Shown: positions 22,297 to 31,153, numbered from the stretch's first letter. The stretch is 32,905 bases of DNA from Clostridiales bacterium (GCA_022786965.1 JALFXH010000048.1:1-32905), one strand, 5' to 3'. Translations and numbers: made by a program. Notes: a model not told the origin generated them from the letters alone.

Positions 22297-23292
22297 ATGG
22301 CGATTACTCTTGCAGAAGCAAAAGTTGGCATGGCCGACAAGGTAGACCAGCAGGTCATTGACACGTTCCGGCGCAGTTCTCTGCTGCTGGACATGATGAC
22401 CTTCGACAACTGCATTTCCCCCGGTACCGGCGGCAGCACGCTGACCTACGGCTATGTTCAGCTCAAGACTCCCAGCACCGCCGGCGTGCGTGAGATCAAC
22501 GCCGAGTACACTCCCAACGAGGCAAAGCGGGAGGAAAAGACCACCAAGGCAATCATCATGGGCGGCGCTTTCCAGATCGACCGCGTGATTCAGGCCACCT
22601 CCGGCGCCGTGGATGAGCTTTCCTTCCAGGCTGAGCAGAAGATCAAGGCCACCGCCAACGAGTTCCACTACTACGCGATCAACGGCACTTCCGCGTCCAG
22701 CGGTGCTGGCTTCGCTGCCAAGACCTTCGACGGCCTGCGCAAGCTCCTGTCCGGAACCTCCAACGAGTTTGCGACCACCATTGACCTGTCTACCGCCGCC
22801 GCGCTGGATTCCAACTACGGCGCATTCCTGGATGAGCTGGACGCCCTTGTGCACGCCGTTGACGGCACGCCCTCCGTCCTGCTGATGAACGGTGATATGC
22901 TGCTCAAGGTTCGCGCCTGCGCCAGACGCGCCGGTTATTACGAGCGCACCAAGGACGACTTTGGCCGGATCGTGGAGCGGTACGGCGGTATTCCCATGAT
23001 GGACATGGGCGAGTATTACAACGGTTCCGCGTCTGTCGATGCCGTTGCAACCTCTGCCCCCACTTCCTCCGCGCTCGGAACGTCCTCCATCTTCGCCGTT
23101 ACTCTTGGTCTGGACGCGTTCCACGGCGTTTCCCCCACCGGTACTGGCGTCATCAACAGCTATATGCCAGACCTGAAAGCACCCGGCGCCGTGAAGAAGG
23201 GCGAAGTTGAACTGGTTGCCGGTGTTGCACTGAAGAACACCATGAAAGCCGCCGTGCTGAACGGCATCGGTATCAAGCCGAAGACCGCCTGA
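22297..23292 (+). CDS. Major capsid protein
   Basis: 331 residues of the HK97-like coat type: an N-terminal AEAKVGMADKVDQQVIDTF arm, TLTYGYVQL, then AIIMGGAFQIDRVI, the SVLLMNGDMLLKVRA core, GGIPMMDMGEYY and a C-terminal LKNTMKAAVLNGIGI. Codons are strongly biased to C-ending forms, as expected for the most expressed phage gene. GAAAGGATG lies upstream. No separate prohead protease is seen; the scaffold upstream fills that role. Confidence 0.93.
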   Translation: MAITLAEAKVGMADKVDQQVIDTFRRSSLLLDMMTFDNCISPGTGGSTLTYGYVQLKTPSTAGVREINAEYTPNEAKREEKTTKAIIMGGAFQIDRVIQATSGAVDELSFQAEQKIKATANEFHYYAINGTSASSGAGFAAKTFDGLRKLLSGTSNEFATTIDLSTAAALDSNYGAFLDELDALVHAVDGTPSVLLMNGDMLLKVRACARRAGYYERTKDDFGRIVERYGGIPMMDMGEYYNGSASVDAVATSAPTSSALGTSSIFAVTLGLDAFHGVSPTGTGVINSYMPDLKAPGAVKKGEVELVAGVALKNTMKAAVLNGIGIKPKTA

Positions 23293-23307
23293 TGAAAGGA
23301 GCACCCC

Positions 23308-23655
23308 ATGGTAGAGCATGAGTTTTATCTGTTCAAGTATCATGGTGTGTCCATTTCCTCGCCCGATGAATGGTATACGTACGAAAGTCGTGCGGCGGCC
23401 CAGTTGGCGCGGTACAAGCGCATCTACACTGTATCTGCCCCGGGCGAAAACGCGGAATCCATGGCCATCTGCGCCATGGCGGACGCATTCTACGCCTTTG
23501 ATTCCGTTGCAAACGGAGGGAACGTTCAGTCTGCGTCCATCGGCTCGGTTTCTGCCAGCTACGGAAGCACACCCAGCATCGATGTCAGCCCGAAAGGGCA
23601 GGCGAAGGAACTTTACCGATGTGCTTGCCTGTATCTGGATATTTACCGGGGGTGA
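23308..23655 (+). CDS. Head-tail connector protein
   Basis: 115 residues, AAAGGAG before the ATG. The N-terminus EHEFYLFKYHGVSISSPDEW is followed by a helical YESRAAAQLARYKRIYTV and C-terminal KELYRCACLYLDIYRG. The size and place, first after the major capsid, match gp6-type adaptor proteins that bind below the portal. It is called from position and helical content more than from a motif. Confidence 0.75.
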   Translation: MVEHEFYLFKYHGVSISSPDEWYTYESRAAAQLARYKRIYTVSAPGENAESMAICAMADAFYAFDSVANGGNVQSASIGSVSASYGSTPSIDVSPKGQAKELYRCACLYLDIYRG

Positions 23656-23659
23656 TTTC

Positions 23660-24034
23660 GTGTTTTCTATCAGGCGCAGAAGCTGCCCGGTTGACTACCG
23701 TATGTGCAATCAGACTGTCACCGTCTACCACAGGGACGGTGACAGCTATTCCAGAAAGGTCATCGAGAATGGCGCGTTTCTGGATTTTCGGAAAACCCAG
23801 TCTGTGGACAAAATCGGCAGCTCAGAGGCAAATTCCTTCCTGCTGGTGATTCCTGGGGAGGAACAGGCCGTTTTTGTTGGTGACAAGGTTCTTCTTGGCG
23901 AAGGCCCGGAGATCACGACACGGGAAGAATGGGCGCAGTTCATTCCGGCGAAGGTGTCTGGGTTGGTGGTCGTCAAGTACGCTGACCCGAAATACTGGAA
24001 CGGAAAGCTGGTGCATACGGAGGCGGGCGGATGA
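23660..24034 (+). CDS. Head-closure/minor capsid protein
   Basis: 124 residues from a GTG at 23660 after GGGGGTGAT; an ATG at 23702 (MCNQTVTVYH) is the alternative and would give a 110-residue form. TVTVYHRDGDSYSRKVIENG, then SFLLVIPG and PAKVSGLVVVKYADPKYWNG match small minor capsid proteins encoded between the connector and the tail-completion genes of Firmicutes siphophages. It probably forms the stopper ring. It overlaps the next gene by ATGA. Confidence 0.7.
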   Translation: MFSIRRRSCPVDYRMCNQTVTVYHRDGDSYSRKVIENGAFLDFRKTQSVDKIGSSEANSFLLVIPGEEQAVFVGDKVLLGEGPEITTREEWAQFIPAKVSGLVVVKYADPKYWNGKLVHTEAGG

Positions 24035-24483
24035 GTACGCGAATCAAAGTGGAAATGAAGCCGGTCTCCACAATCCTGACAAAGCTGGGCGTGGACAGGA
24101 ACGGAGATGTGCAGATGCAGCTTACCCGGATCGTAAACAAGCGGATCACAAGGTATATGCCCTTCCGATCCGGCGCTCTGGCAACAAAGCTGAAGTACAT
24201 CAAAAGCCCTACTGAGATCGAAGTTCTGGGTCCATATGCCAGATATCCGTATTACGGGAAGGTCATGGTAAACTCTGTGACAGGGAAGGGGCCTGCGATG
24301 ATCCCAGGCGTTGGCTACCGGTATCGGAAAGGCACGACCTTGAAGGTTACGGAAAGAGACCTGGATTACGATAAGACCAAGCACCCGGAGGCAGGCCCCT
24401 ATTGGGATAGGCGCATGATGACTGCGGAAAAGGATGCCATTGCCGCCGATGTGCAGGCCTATGTCAGAAGGAGGGGAAAATGA
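24031..24483 (+). CDS. Minor capsid / tail-completion protein (gp10-like)
   Basis: 150 residues. It has the pattern of the second minor capsid protein in this cluster: an N-terminal helical region QMQLTRIVNKRITRYMPFRS with SGAL, then the central VLGPYARYPYYGKVMVN and TKHPEAGPYWDRRMM near the C-terminus. It should act at the head-tail joint. Coupled by ATGA overlaps on both sides. Confidence 0.82.
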   Translation: MSTRIKVEMKPVSTILTKLGVDRNGDVQMQLTRIVNKRITRYMPFRSGALATKLKYIKSPTEIEVLGPYARYPYYGKVMVNSVTGKGPAMIPGVGYRYRKGTTLKVTERDLDYDKTKHPEAGPYWDRRMMTAEKDAIAADVQAYVRRRGK

Positions 24484-24938
24484 CCGCTCTTGACAAAATC
24501 AGAGGATTCATCCGGCAGTATCCCGGCGCGGATATCTTCCGGGACTTCCATGTGGACTATACGGATCAGATTCCGGCCAACGGCGGCGTGTTCCCCTCCG
24601 GCCTGATGGAAACTTCCAGAACGCGGGACATTCTGGGGAATGTGACCACCGTCAATCAGTACAACTTCGGACTTTACTATGTGTTCGAGAAGTCCCCCGG
24701 AGACGATACTGGTGCGGCTGAGAATGCGGACTGGGTCATGGATTTTCAGGAGTGGGTGCAGTCTGCATCCGCGCTAGGCTTTGCCCCGGTGTTTGGCGAT
24801 GTCCCGGAAAGTGAGAAAATCACCGCTCAGAACGGCGTTCTGTACGGTGCGGACGAAGAAGGCACGGCAATGTACATGGTACAGCTGACCGTGACATTTA
24901 TCAAAAAGTATGAGGTGAAAAACGAATGGCTGACGTAA
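24480..24938 (+). CDS. Minor capsid protein / tail terminator
   Basis: 152 residues. There is a short N-terminal helix LDKIRGFIRQYPGADIF, then beta-rich NQYNFGLYYVFEKSP and a C-terminal AMYMVQLTVTFIKKYEV strand. The order connector, closure, gp10-like, this, tail tube makes it the expected tail-terminator protein, which caps the tail tube. It overlaps the tail tube gene by 13 bp. Confidence 0.78.
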   Translation: MTALDKIRGFIRQYPGADIFRDFHVDYTDQIPANGGVFPSGLMETSRTRDILGNVTTVNQYNFGLYYVFEKSPGDDTGAAENADWVMDFQEWVQSASALGFAPVFGDVPESEKITAQNGVLYGADEEGTAMYMVQLTVTFIKKYEVKNEWLT

Positions 24939-25444
24939 GTTTTAACACTGCCGAGGGCAGTGTCGTTGAAAGAAAGCTGCTGATCCTGTATCTCAACACC
25001 GGCACCTCTAATGCCCCCGTCTGGTCTGTTGTGGGCAAGCGGGTAGAGGACAGCTCCATGGAGTACGACTGGAGCGAGGAGACCAAGCAGGATATTCTGG
25101 GCAACACCTACACCACCATGAAGAAACCCAAGATCACCCAGACCTTCGACCCCTGCGAGCTGGATTCCGGCGACAAGGCGCAGGTGAAGATCTGGAATCA
25201 GGCTGTCCGGGATCAGGACGTTGCCGCCATGACCAACAACGACCTTCTGGTGGTGCACGCCTACACGGGTACTGCGGAAGCCGGCGCATTTGCTGAGCGG
25301 TATCCTTCCAGCGCGGTGCGGCCCACTGGCCTGGGCGGTTCTGCCAACGTGGGTATGCCCATCGAGGTGACCTTCGGCGGAGAGCGGGAGACTGGTACTG
25401 CTAAGGTCGCTGACGGCTCTGTGACCTTCACAAAGGGCGCGTAA
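24926..25444 (+). CDS. Major tail tube protein
   Basis: 172 residues. It has the tail-tube pattern: FNTAEGSVVERKLLILYLNT, a SSMEYDWSEETKQDILGNTY segment, KPKITQTFDPCELDSGDK and a C-terminal beta region ending AKVADGSVTFTKGA. It polymerises round the tape measure. The C-ending codon bias resembles the major capsid gene, consistent with high expression. Confidence 0.9.
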   Translation: MADVSFNTAEGSVVERKLLILYLNTGTSNAPVWSVVGKRVEDSSMEYDWSEETKQDILGNTYTTMKKPKITQTFDPCELDSGDKAQVKIWNQAVRDQDVAAMTNNDLLVVHAYTGTAEAGAFAERYPSSAVRPTGLGGSANVGMPIEVTFGGERETGTAKVADGSVTFTKGA

Positions 25445-25459
25445 GGCGGGAGGTAGGAT

Positions 25460-25906
25460 ATGAGCACGGACAAGCTCTGCGTGACCGGCGGCATCCTGCA
25501 CGTTCCTGTTTGTGTGGATGATGTGGAGACTGGTCGCTTTCTGGACTTCAACCCTTCCGATCAGGGATTCGCGGAAGACCTGTATGGTCTTGTAAACAAA
25601 ATCTCTGCCATTCATGAGGAAAAGAAGAAGATGTACGATGGTGCAGCAGACCCTGCGGCAAAGTTTGACATCAGCCGGGATGAAGATCGGCAGATGCGCT
25701 CTGCCGTTGATTCCCTTTTCGGCAACGGATTCTGCGAGGACGTTTTCAAGACCCGCCTGTTCGCTATTGCCGATGGCATGACGGTGATTGAAAACTTCCT
25801 GTTCGGCGTTCTGGACATGATGGACGAATCCGTCACGGAAAACATTTCCAAACGGGATGCGAAGATCAGGAAGTATACCGAAAAGTACAGGAAGTACCGA
25901 AAATAA
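25460..25906 (+). CDS. Tail assembly chaperone (gpG-like)
   Basis: 148 residues, GGGAGG before the ATG. An N-terminal beta part (GRFLDFNPSDQGFAEDLYGL) and a charged, basic C-terminus (KYTEKYRKYRK) follow the plan of gpG-type chaperones that coat the tape measure during tail assembly. It lies directly after the tail tube and before the Gp15 gene. No slippery heptanucleotide was found at its end, and the next gene has its own start, so a lambda-style frameshift product is not supported. Confidence 0.78.
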   Translation: MSTDKLCVTGGILHVPVCVDDVETGRFLDFNPSDQGFAEDLYGLVNKISAIHEEKKKMYDGAADPAAKFDISRDEDRQMRSAVDSLFGNGFCEDVFKTRLFAIADGMTVIENFLFGVLDMMDESVTENISKRDAKIRKYTEKYRKYRK

Positions 25907-25923
25907 TGACGAGGTGATTCCTC

Positions 25924-26499
25924 ATGAACTATTCCCTTCCAAAGAAGATGGCAGTCTGCGGGGCTGAATATGATATCCGCTATGACTTTCGGTGCATTCT
26001 GGATATCATATCCGCCATGGAAGACCCGGAACTGAGCAATCATGAAAAGGCTTTTGTTGCGGTTTCCATATTCTACCCGGACTTTGCGAATGTGCCGCCT
26101 GCAAACTATCAGGAGGCTGTGGAGCGGTGTTTCTGGTTCATTAACGGCGGGAGAGATCAGCTTAAGAACAGTGAAAAGCGGCTTGTGTGCTGGGAACAGG
26201 ATTTTCAGCACATTCTTCCCGCTGTAAACAAGGTCATCGGACATGACGTTCGGGAGGTTCCGTATGATGAAACGGAAAATACTGGCGGGCTTCATTGGTG
26301 GACGTTCCTTGCGGCGTATCTGGAAATCGGGGAATGCCTGTTTTCTCAGATTGTCCGAATCCGCGACCTGAAATCAAGAGGGAAGAAGCTGGACAAGGCG
26401 GAAGAAGAATGGTATAGGCGCAACCGGCATTTGGTGGATTTCCAGCAGACATTCACAGAAGCGGAAGAAGAAGTGCTCAGTAGATGGGGTGTGAAATAA
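25924..26499 (+). CDS. Gp15 family tail assembly protein
   Basis: 191 residues of the phage Gp15 family: YDIRYDFRCILDIISAMEDP, then VERCFWFINGG, a central DFQHILPAVNKVIGHDVR and HWWTFLAAYLEIGECLFSQI. In this family the gene lies beside gpG-like and tape measure genes and is regarded as the second tail chaperone. The normal next gene, the tape measure, is here pushed 1.4 kb away by the reversed nuclease gene. Confidence 0.88.
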   Translation: MNYSLPKKMAVCGAEYDIRYDFRCILDIISAMEDPELSNHEKAFVAVSIFYPDFANVPPANYQEAVERCFWFINGGRDQLKNSEKRLVCWEQDFQHILPAVNKVIGHDVREVPYDETENTGGLHWWTFLAAYLEIGECLFSQIVRIRDLKSRGKKLDKAEEEWYRRNRHLVDFQQTFTEAEEEVLSRWGVK

Positions 26500-26500
26500 C

Positions 26501-26525
26501 AAAACTCCCCGGAATAACCGGGGAG
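26501..26525 (-). terminator. Leftward terminator of the reversed nuclease gene
   Basis: The CTCCCCGG/CCGGGGAG 8-bp arms (26505-26512, 26518-26525) enclose 5 nt. On the minus strand the stem is followed by TTTT; on the plus strand it is followed by CATTGCTAAA with no U-tract. So it stops the reversed gene while letting rightward late transcription through. Confidence 0.8.
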
Positions 26526-26530
26526 CATTG

Positions 26531-27796
26531 CTAAATTCCAGAATAATCCATCATCTGAATGAGTTTATCTCTGTCCCATAGAAGGACACCTGTTGCGGAA
26601 GCGGCTTCTTTCGCGCCTTTTGTGAAATATCTGTTCGTCATTACTGCGCCGATTTGACAATTATAAATCGTCTTTCCTGTATTCACCTCTTGAACCGGTT
26701 TGTTTCCTAAGTCTGAGGAATAGCACTTGCACTGGATTGCGTATTTGATACCGTCTTTCTCTGCGATAACATCAACACCTTGATCTCCACTTGTAGTAGT
26801 TAGACGAACATTGGAAAATCCATTGTTTCTAAGTAGATTTGCACACCAGTTCTCAAAAACAATACCATCCATACCATCGACAGCATCAATAGAATCGTCA
26901 ATATGTTTAGGTTGTACCGATTTAGGCATGATCAGACATCTTACTTCTTCAATAGCTTCGTTTGCAAGCTCTGCTGTATCTGGAGAAAACCTGAATTGAA
27001 CGCTCTGAATGTCGTTTTCAAGTGAATCGAATGATCTCCTTTGAAATTCTCGACTATTTTTGTACTTTTCCTTTATTTCAGAAATAGCTGAATCTTTCGC
27101 GCGGACAATAGCATCGCATAAATGCCACTGAAATTCATCTTGCAACCTACGATAATCTGCATTTGGAGAACCTTTGAATTTTGCTTTGTTTAAGTAAGTC
27201 AGCTTTAATATGCAGTCGAGAGCTTTATCATACCATAGAATGAACAGAGAAACACAGTCAGATTCGTTTGCAAGAGAGACGTATGTATTCGTTTTAGAAA
27301 TCAGCTCATCCGCAAGTTGCATTTGCTTCTTTTTTGTACGCGGAGCCTTAAATTCAGATTCTTCACTTTTCTTAGTTCTAAAATTTTTGTTTCTGATAAT
27401 TGATGATATGCTGAATATAAGATTTTTGCATGATTCATGCATTTTTCCGTATAGAGCAGTGCAAACGGCTGGAACAGCCAAAAGGATAATCATATACCAA
27501 ACAGGAACAGCGGTTGCTCCGCTGTCAGCTTTCCTGAAAATGTATGAAGAAGCAATGGCCAGAGCGAAAAACATGAAAAAGAACACCGCAACTCTATCGC
27601 CGGCTTTTTTTAGCTTTGGGTACTTTTTGCTCGTAAGAAAAATAGATGACAGAATAGCTGCGGAAAAACAGATAATTGCGCACATTTCTGACATTGTATT
27701 ATCTTCTCCCGCTGCTTTAGGAATGATAAATGACAAAGCAAGAGCGAAAATCATAAAAGACCCGAAGAAAATTGAGACTATTTTAATAAGTTTCAT
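26531..27796 (-). CDS. Membrane-anchored Mrr-type restriction nuclease (moron)
   Basis: 421 residues. Four membrane segments at about 5-25, 38-56, 68-87 and 97-115, then a helical cytosolic region (150-290), then a C-terminal Mrr_cat domain (about 308-415): E315 (VFENWCANLL), D342 (SGDQGVDVIAE) and Q355-C-K357 (AIQCKCY), followed by VMTNRYFTKGAKEAA. Mrr-type enzymes cut DNA, often only when modified. It is reversed inside the tail operon with its own promoter and terminator, and its bases are more A/T-rich than those of its neighbours, all pointing to a recently acquired lysogen-expressed cargo gene. Defence against incoming phage at the membrane is the likely role (inference). The start at 27796 follows GGAGGCGG; the open frame to 27829 lies across the promoter. 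Confidence 0.88.
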   Translation of the reverse strand: MKLIKIVSIFFGSFMIFALALSFIIPKAAGEDNTMSEMCAIICFSAAILSSIFLTSKKYPKLKKAGDRVAVFFFMFFALAIASSYIFRKADSGATAVPVWYMIILLAVPAVCTALYGKMHESCKNLIFSISSIIRNKNFRTKKSEESEFKAPRTKKKQMQLADELISKTNTYVSLANESDCVSLFILWYDKALDCILKLTYLNKAKFKGSPNADYRRLQDEFQWHLCDAIVRAKDSAISEIKEKYKNSREFQRRSFDSLENDIQSVQFRFSPDTAELANEAIEEVRCLIMPKSVQPKHIDDSIDAVDGMDGIVFENWCANLLRNNGFSNVRLTTTSGDQGVDVIAEKDGIKYAIQCKCYSSDLGNKPVQEVNTGKTIYNCQIGAVMTNRYFTKGAKEAASATGVLLWDRDKLIQMMDYSGI

Positions 27797-27817
27797 ACAA
27801 CCGCCTCCACACAACTC

Positions 27818-27846
27818 ATCATACCACAATGTAAATAATTCGTCAA
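27818..27846 (-). promoter_or_regulatory. Promoter of the reversed nuclease gene
   Basis: On the minus strand: TTGACG (27846-27841), 17-nt spacer, TATGAT (27823-27818), then the GGAGG site and the ATG at 27796. The match and spacing are close to the sigma-A consensus, so the gene should be transcribed from the silent prophage. Confidence 0.8.
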
Positions 27847-27874
27847 TTTTTATTGCAGAAAATAGGTGATAAGC

Positions 27875-29965
27875 ATGCCTGACGGAAAAATCACGTTTTC
27901 CACCGACCTTGACAATAAAGGGCTTGAAAAACAGTTAAATGAAGCTACAAAGCAGATAGAATCTTCTGAGAAAAAGTGGCATGCCATTGAGAAAAAAAGA
28001 GCTGCTGCTGATGCGAAAGTCAGTGAAAAAACAGAAACACAATCCAACTTAAAAACAGAGTATGAATCAGCAAGTATGGAAGCGAAGAAAACAGAAACAA
28101 TCATTTCTGATTTGAAAGCTCAAATGGCTCAGTATGAATCCATACGAGATGAATTTGGGATAAAGAATCCTGTTGGAATGTCTGGAACGGCAGCAGAACT
28201 AAAGAATCAGGAAGCGATTCTTGCTCGTCAGGACAAAGAGGTAGAAAGCCTCCATGCAAAGTATGCAAAGGTCACAGAAGAACTTAAGCGGGCAAAAGAA
28301 GCGGCCCGCATCCTGAATCTTGAATGTGAGGATGCGAAAGAGAAGACATTGGTGATGAAGGCGCAGGCGACTGAAATCTCCGAGCAGATCGAGGCAGCGT
28401 CCAAGAACCAGAGCGCTTTCGGTGACGCTGTGAAGGCTACCAACAAAAAGTTCGACTCCCTGCTGTCCAGAGTATCCCGGCTGGTGTCACGGGTGTTCGT
28501 GTTCTCCATGATAACCGCTGGCCTGCGGTCGATGCGTGAATGGATGGGGAATGTCATCAAAAACAACGATGAAGCGTCCGCCGCCATTGCCAGACTGAAA
28601 GGCGCTTTCCTGACCATGATGCAGCCGCTGGTGAGTGTCGTGATACCTGTTTTCACAACAATCGTGAATCTTCTGACCGCCATTATCGGTAAAATCGCAA
28701 CGTTTCTATCCATGCTTGGCGGGAAGACAGTGAAACAGTCGGCAGAAGCGGCAAAAGCGCTGAATAATCAAGGGAAAGCATACGGTGGCGTTGCGAAACA
28801 GGCGAAAGAGGCGGCTAAGCAGCTGATGAGCTTCGATGAAATCAACAAGTTGGAATCTACGGACACTGAAACAGACGGAAGTGGTTCCGGCGGCAGTGCA
28901 TCAGATGGAATCCAGCCGGATTTCAGTTGGGCGGATGATATTTCTGATACGCTTGACAGAATCGCGGATTACGTCCTCCTGATAGGAGCTGGGTTCCTGC
29001 TCTGGAAAATCGGCTCCATGCTTCCGGGTCAGTTAGGAGAAATTCTTTCTACCTTGGGCCTGATTCTGATAGCCATAGGCGGACTGCTGATTGCATGGGA
29101 CGGCATACGAGATGCATGGGAGAACGGCGTGGACTGGGGGAATATGGCCGAGATGATCTTAGGCGTTGCGATTGCGGCCGGTGCGCTGTACATGGCCTTC
29201 GGCAATATTGGAGGCGGTATTGCTCTTGTAGTTGGCGGTTCCGCTCTGCTGATAACCGCTTTCCGCGACATTATGGAAAACGGATTCAATTTGCAGAACA
29301 CGCTGCTGGCAATAGCTGGAATCATGGCTGCGGGTCTCGGAATTACTCTGCTGACAGGCTCGTTTATACCTCTGCTGATTGCAGCCATTGCGTCAGCGTT
29401 GCTTGCTCTGACGGTGGCAACCGGGCACGGCGGTGACCTGATAAACGGACTGAAGCAGATTTGCAGCGGGTTCATTGATTTCATCACCGGCGTGTTTTCC
29501 GGGAACTGGGAAAAAGTATGGAGTGGAATCGTGAGCGTCGGCAAAGGCGCTGTGAATGTGCTTATCAGCATCATCAACAGCCTGATCAGTCTGGTTGTCA
29601 GCGGGCTGAATATGATCAGCTTTGATATTCCCGACTGGGTTCCGTTCATCGGAGGCGGTCACTTTGGCTTCAACATCCAGCAGGCCCCGCAGATCCCCTA
29701 TTTGGCGCAGGGCGCTGTCATTCCTCCGAATTCCCCGTTTATGGCAGTCCTCGGCGACCAGACCAGTGGCAACAACATCGAAGCCCCGGAAAGCCTGATT
29801 CGGAAGATCGTCCGTGAGGAAACCAGAGGCATGAGCAGCCGCCGGGTGGAGGAACTGCTGGAGCGGCTGATTTCTACCGTGGAGGGAATCGAAGTCGGAG
29901 ATGAAACCATCGGCAGAGCTGCCGCCCGCTATAACCGGGTGGCAGAACGGGCAAGGGGGTATTAA
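27875..29965 (+). CDS. Tape measure protein
   Basis: 696 residues from the ATG at 27875 (AGGTGAT upstream; a GTG at 27866 is in frame). Residues about 10-190 form a long coiled coil (KQLNEATKQIESSEKKWHAI and on). Hydrophobic stretches follow at about 205-285 and 365-510 (such as LGLILIAIGGLLIAWDGIRD), and a C-terminal head region contains VPFIGGGHFGFN and EERLISTVEG-like helices. It sets tail length and may help DNA cross the membrane. The first 450 bp are more A-rich than the rest, hinting at a mosaic joint near the inserted nuclease gene. Confidence 0.92.
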   Translation: MPDGKITFSTDLDNKGLEKQLNEATKQIESSEKKWHAIEKKRAAADAKVSEKTETQSNLKTEYESASMEAKKTETIISDLKAQMAQYESIRDEFGIKNPVGMSGTAAELKNQEAILARQDKEVESLHAKYAKVTEELKRAKEAARILNLECEDAKEKTLVMKAQATEISEQIEAASKNQSAFGDAVKATNKKFDSLLSRVSRLVSRVFVFSMITAGLRSMREWMGNVIKNNDEASAAIARLKGAFLTMMQPLVSVVIPVFTTIVNLLTAIIGKIATFLSMLGGKTVKQSAEAAKALNNQGKAYGGVAKQAKEAAKQLMSFDEINKLESTDTETDGSGSGGSASDGIQPDFSWADDISDTLDRIADYVLLIGAGFLLWKIGSMLPGQLGEILSTLGLILIAIGGLLIAWDGIRDAWENGVDWGNMAEMILGVAIAAGALYMAFGNIGGGIALVVGGSALLITAFRDIMENGFNLQNTLLAIAGIMAAGLGITLLTGSFIPLLIAAIASALLALTVATGHGGDLINGLKQICSGFIDFITGVFSGNWEKVWSGIVSVGKGAVNVLISIINSLISLVVSGLNMISFDIPDWVPFIGGGHFGFNIQQAPQIPYLAQGAVIPPNSPFMAVLGDQTSGNNIEAPESLIRKIVREETRGMSSRRVEELLERLISTVEGIEVGDETIGRAAARYNRVAERARGY

Positions 29966-30337
29966 ATGGCACGGAAGGTGCTTATCATCAACGGCAACGA
30001 CTACTCCGATTACGTTGCAGATGACGGCTACCAGTGGGAGGACTACGATGTTGACGGTGACAAAGCAGGCCGCACTATGGACGCATCCATGGACAGAGAC
30101 CTGATCGACGACAAAACAAAGCTTCTCATTTCCTGCCGTGACCTGAAGCAAGAGGAATCCTCCCGCATTCTGTCCGACATCAAGCGGGAGTTTTTCAATG
30201 CCACGGTTCTGGACGCCTGCAAGGGGGAGATCACCTGCCAGATGTATACAACCAGCCGAAAGGCAGCAATCGCTGTCATTGACGATGACGGAGATGTCGT
30301 ATGGTCTGGTCTGAGCTTCAACATGATCGAGAGGTAA
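29966..30337 (+). CDS. Small tail protein
   Basis: 123 residues, starting directly after the tape measure stop. It is acidic at the N-terminus (NDYSDYVADDGYQWEDYDVD), with a central helix KQEESSRILSDIKREF and a beta C-terminus AIAVIDDDGDVVWSGLSFNM. Proteins of this size and acidic profile follow the tape measure in related prophages. It could be a distal tail or adaptor protein; there is no clear motif to decide. Confidence 0.7.
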   Translation: MARKVLIINGNDYSDYVADDGYQWEDYDVDGDKAGRTMDASMDRDLIDDKTKLLISCRDLKQEESSRILSDIKREFFNATVLDACKGEITCQMYTTSRKAAIAVIDDDGDVVWSGLSFNMIER

Positions 30338-30341
30338 GGCC

Positions 30342-31142
30342 ATGCAGCAGACTTCCGATACTTACAAGCGAATCCTGGCCGATAGCCACTGGTTTGAAAA
30401 CTCCGTTGTGTTGGGCGACAACGGGCGGCTGGTGGACGATGACGGCGGTCTGATCCTGTTCGGCGGTGACGCTATTCTGGTGGACACCGGCGGCCCGGAA
30501 TCTGGATTCCGGGAAGACAAGCTGTTCAGCGTAAAAACCAATCAGGAGTTCTTCTCTGACGGCTGCCCGGACGTTGGAAGCGCAGTTTCCGGGTATGTGG
30601 ATATCGAGATGGTGGCCCCTTACAACATACCGAAAAAGGCCCGTATCTCCCTGTATTGCAGAGCAGCAAACGGCACGGAGGCGTCTGAGTGGATTCAGCA
30701 GGGCGTGTATTTTATAGACACCCGTAAGCAGACCCACACAGGGCGCGGCTATGACGTTCTGAAAATCAAGGGATACGACGCCATGCTGCTGTCTGAGGTC
30801 ACCTATCCCAGCGACAACGCCCATGACTACCCCCTGCTGGACAAAACCATGGTTCAGTTCATCGCCGACAACATGAAGATCGACGCGGACGGTCGTGGCA
30901 TTCAGGTAGACCCCCGGACGTGGGAGATCATGACGGCCGGGTACAAATTCCCCCTTCCCGTGGGCTACTCCATGCGGGAAGTGCTTTGCATGATCGCCGC
31001 TGCCTATGCTGGAAATTTCATCATCTCGCCAACTGGAGAGCTGCGTCTGGTGAGTATGTTCGACCTGCCGCCGGAGACCCGGCACCTTATCACCGATGAC
31101 GGCTATAAGATTACATTCGGCGGCGACTATATTCTTTTGTAG
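30342..31142 (+). CDS. Baseplate/tail hub protein, N-terminal part
   Basis: 266 residues. It contains GGLILFGGDAILVDTGGPES, then KTNQEFFSDGCPDVGSAVSG, a beta-rich GVYFIDTRKQTHTGRGYDVL segment and VGYSMREVLCMIAAAYAGNF. This is the plan of the tail-hub domains of siphophage tail proteins. The second half of such a protein appears to be the next gene, whose start has its own ribosome site. It ends in ITFGGDYILL, mirroring the ILFGGDAILV near its start. Confidence 0.72.
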   Translation: MQQTSDTYKRILADSHWFENSVVLGDNGRLVDDDGGLILFGGDAILVDTGGPESGFREDKLFSVKTNQEFFSDGCPDVGSAVSGYVDIEMVAPYNIPKKARISLYCRAANGTEASEWIQQGVYFIDTRKQTHTGRGYDVLKIKGYDAMLLSEVTYPSDNAHDYPLLDKTMVQFIADNMKIDADGRGIQVDPRTWEIMTAGYKFPLPVGYSMREVLCMIAAAYAGNFIISPTGELRLVSMFDLPPETRHLITDDGYKITFGGDYILL

Positions 31143-31153
31143 GAGGTGATTTC

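Noticed and set aside
22294-23343. 349-codon Gly-rich open frame antisense to the major capsid gene
   Set aside because: Caused by the strong C-ending codon bias of the capsid gene; not protein-like.
25890-25925. Programmed frameshift between the two tail chaperone genes
   Set aside because: No slippery heptanucleotide; a stop, a gap and a separate start with its own upstream purine-rich site are present.
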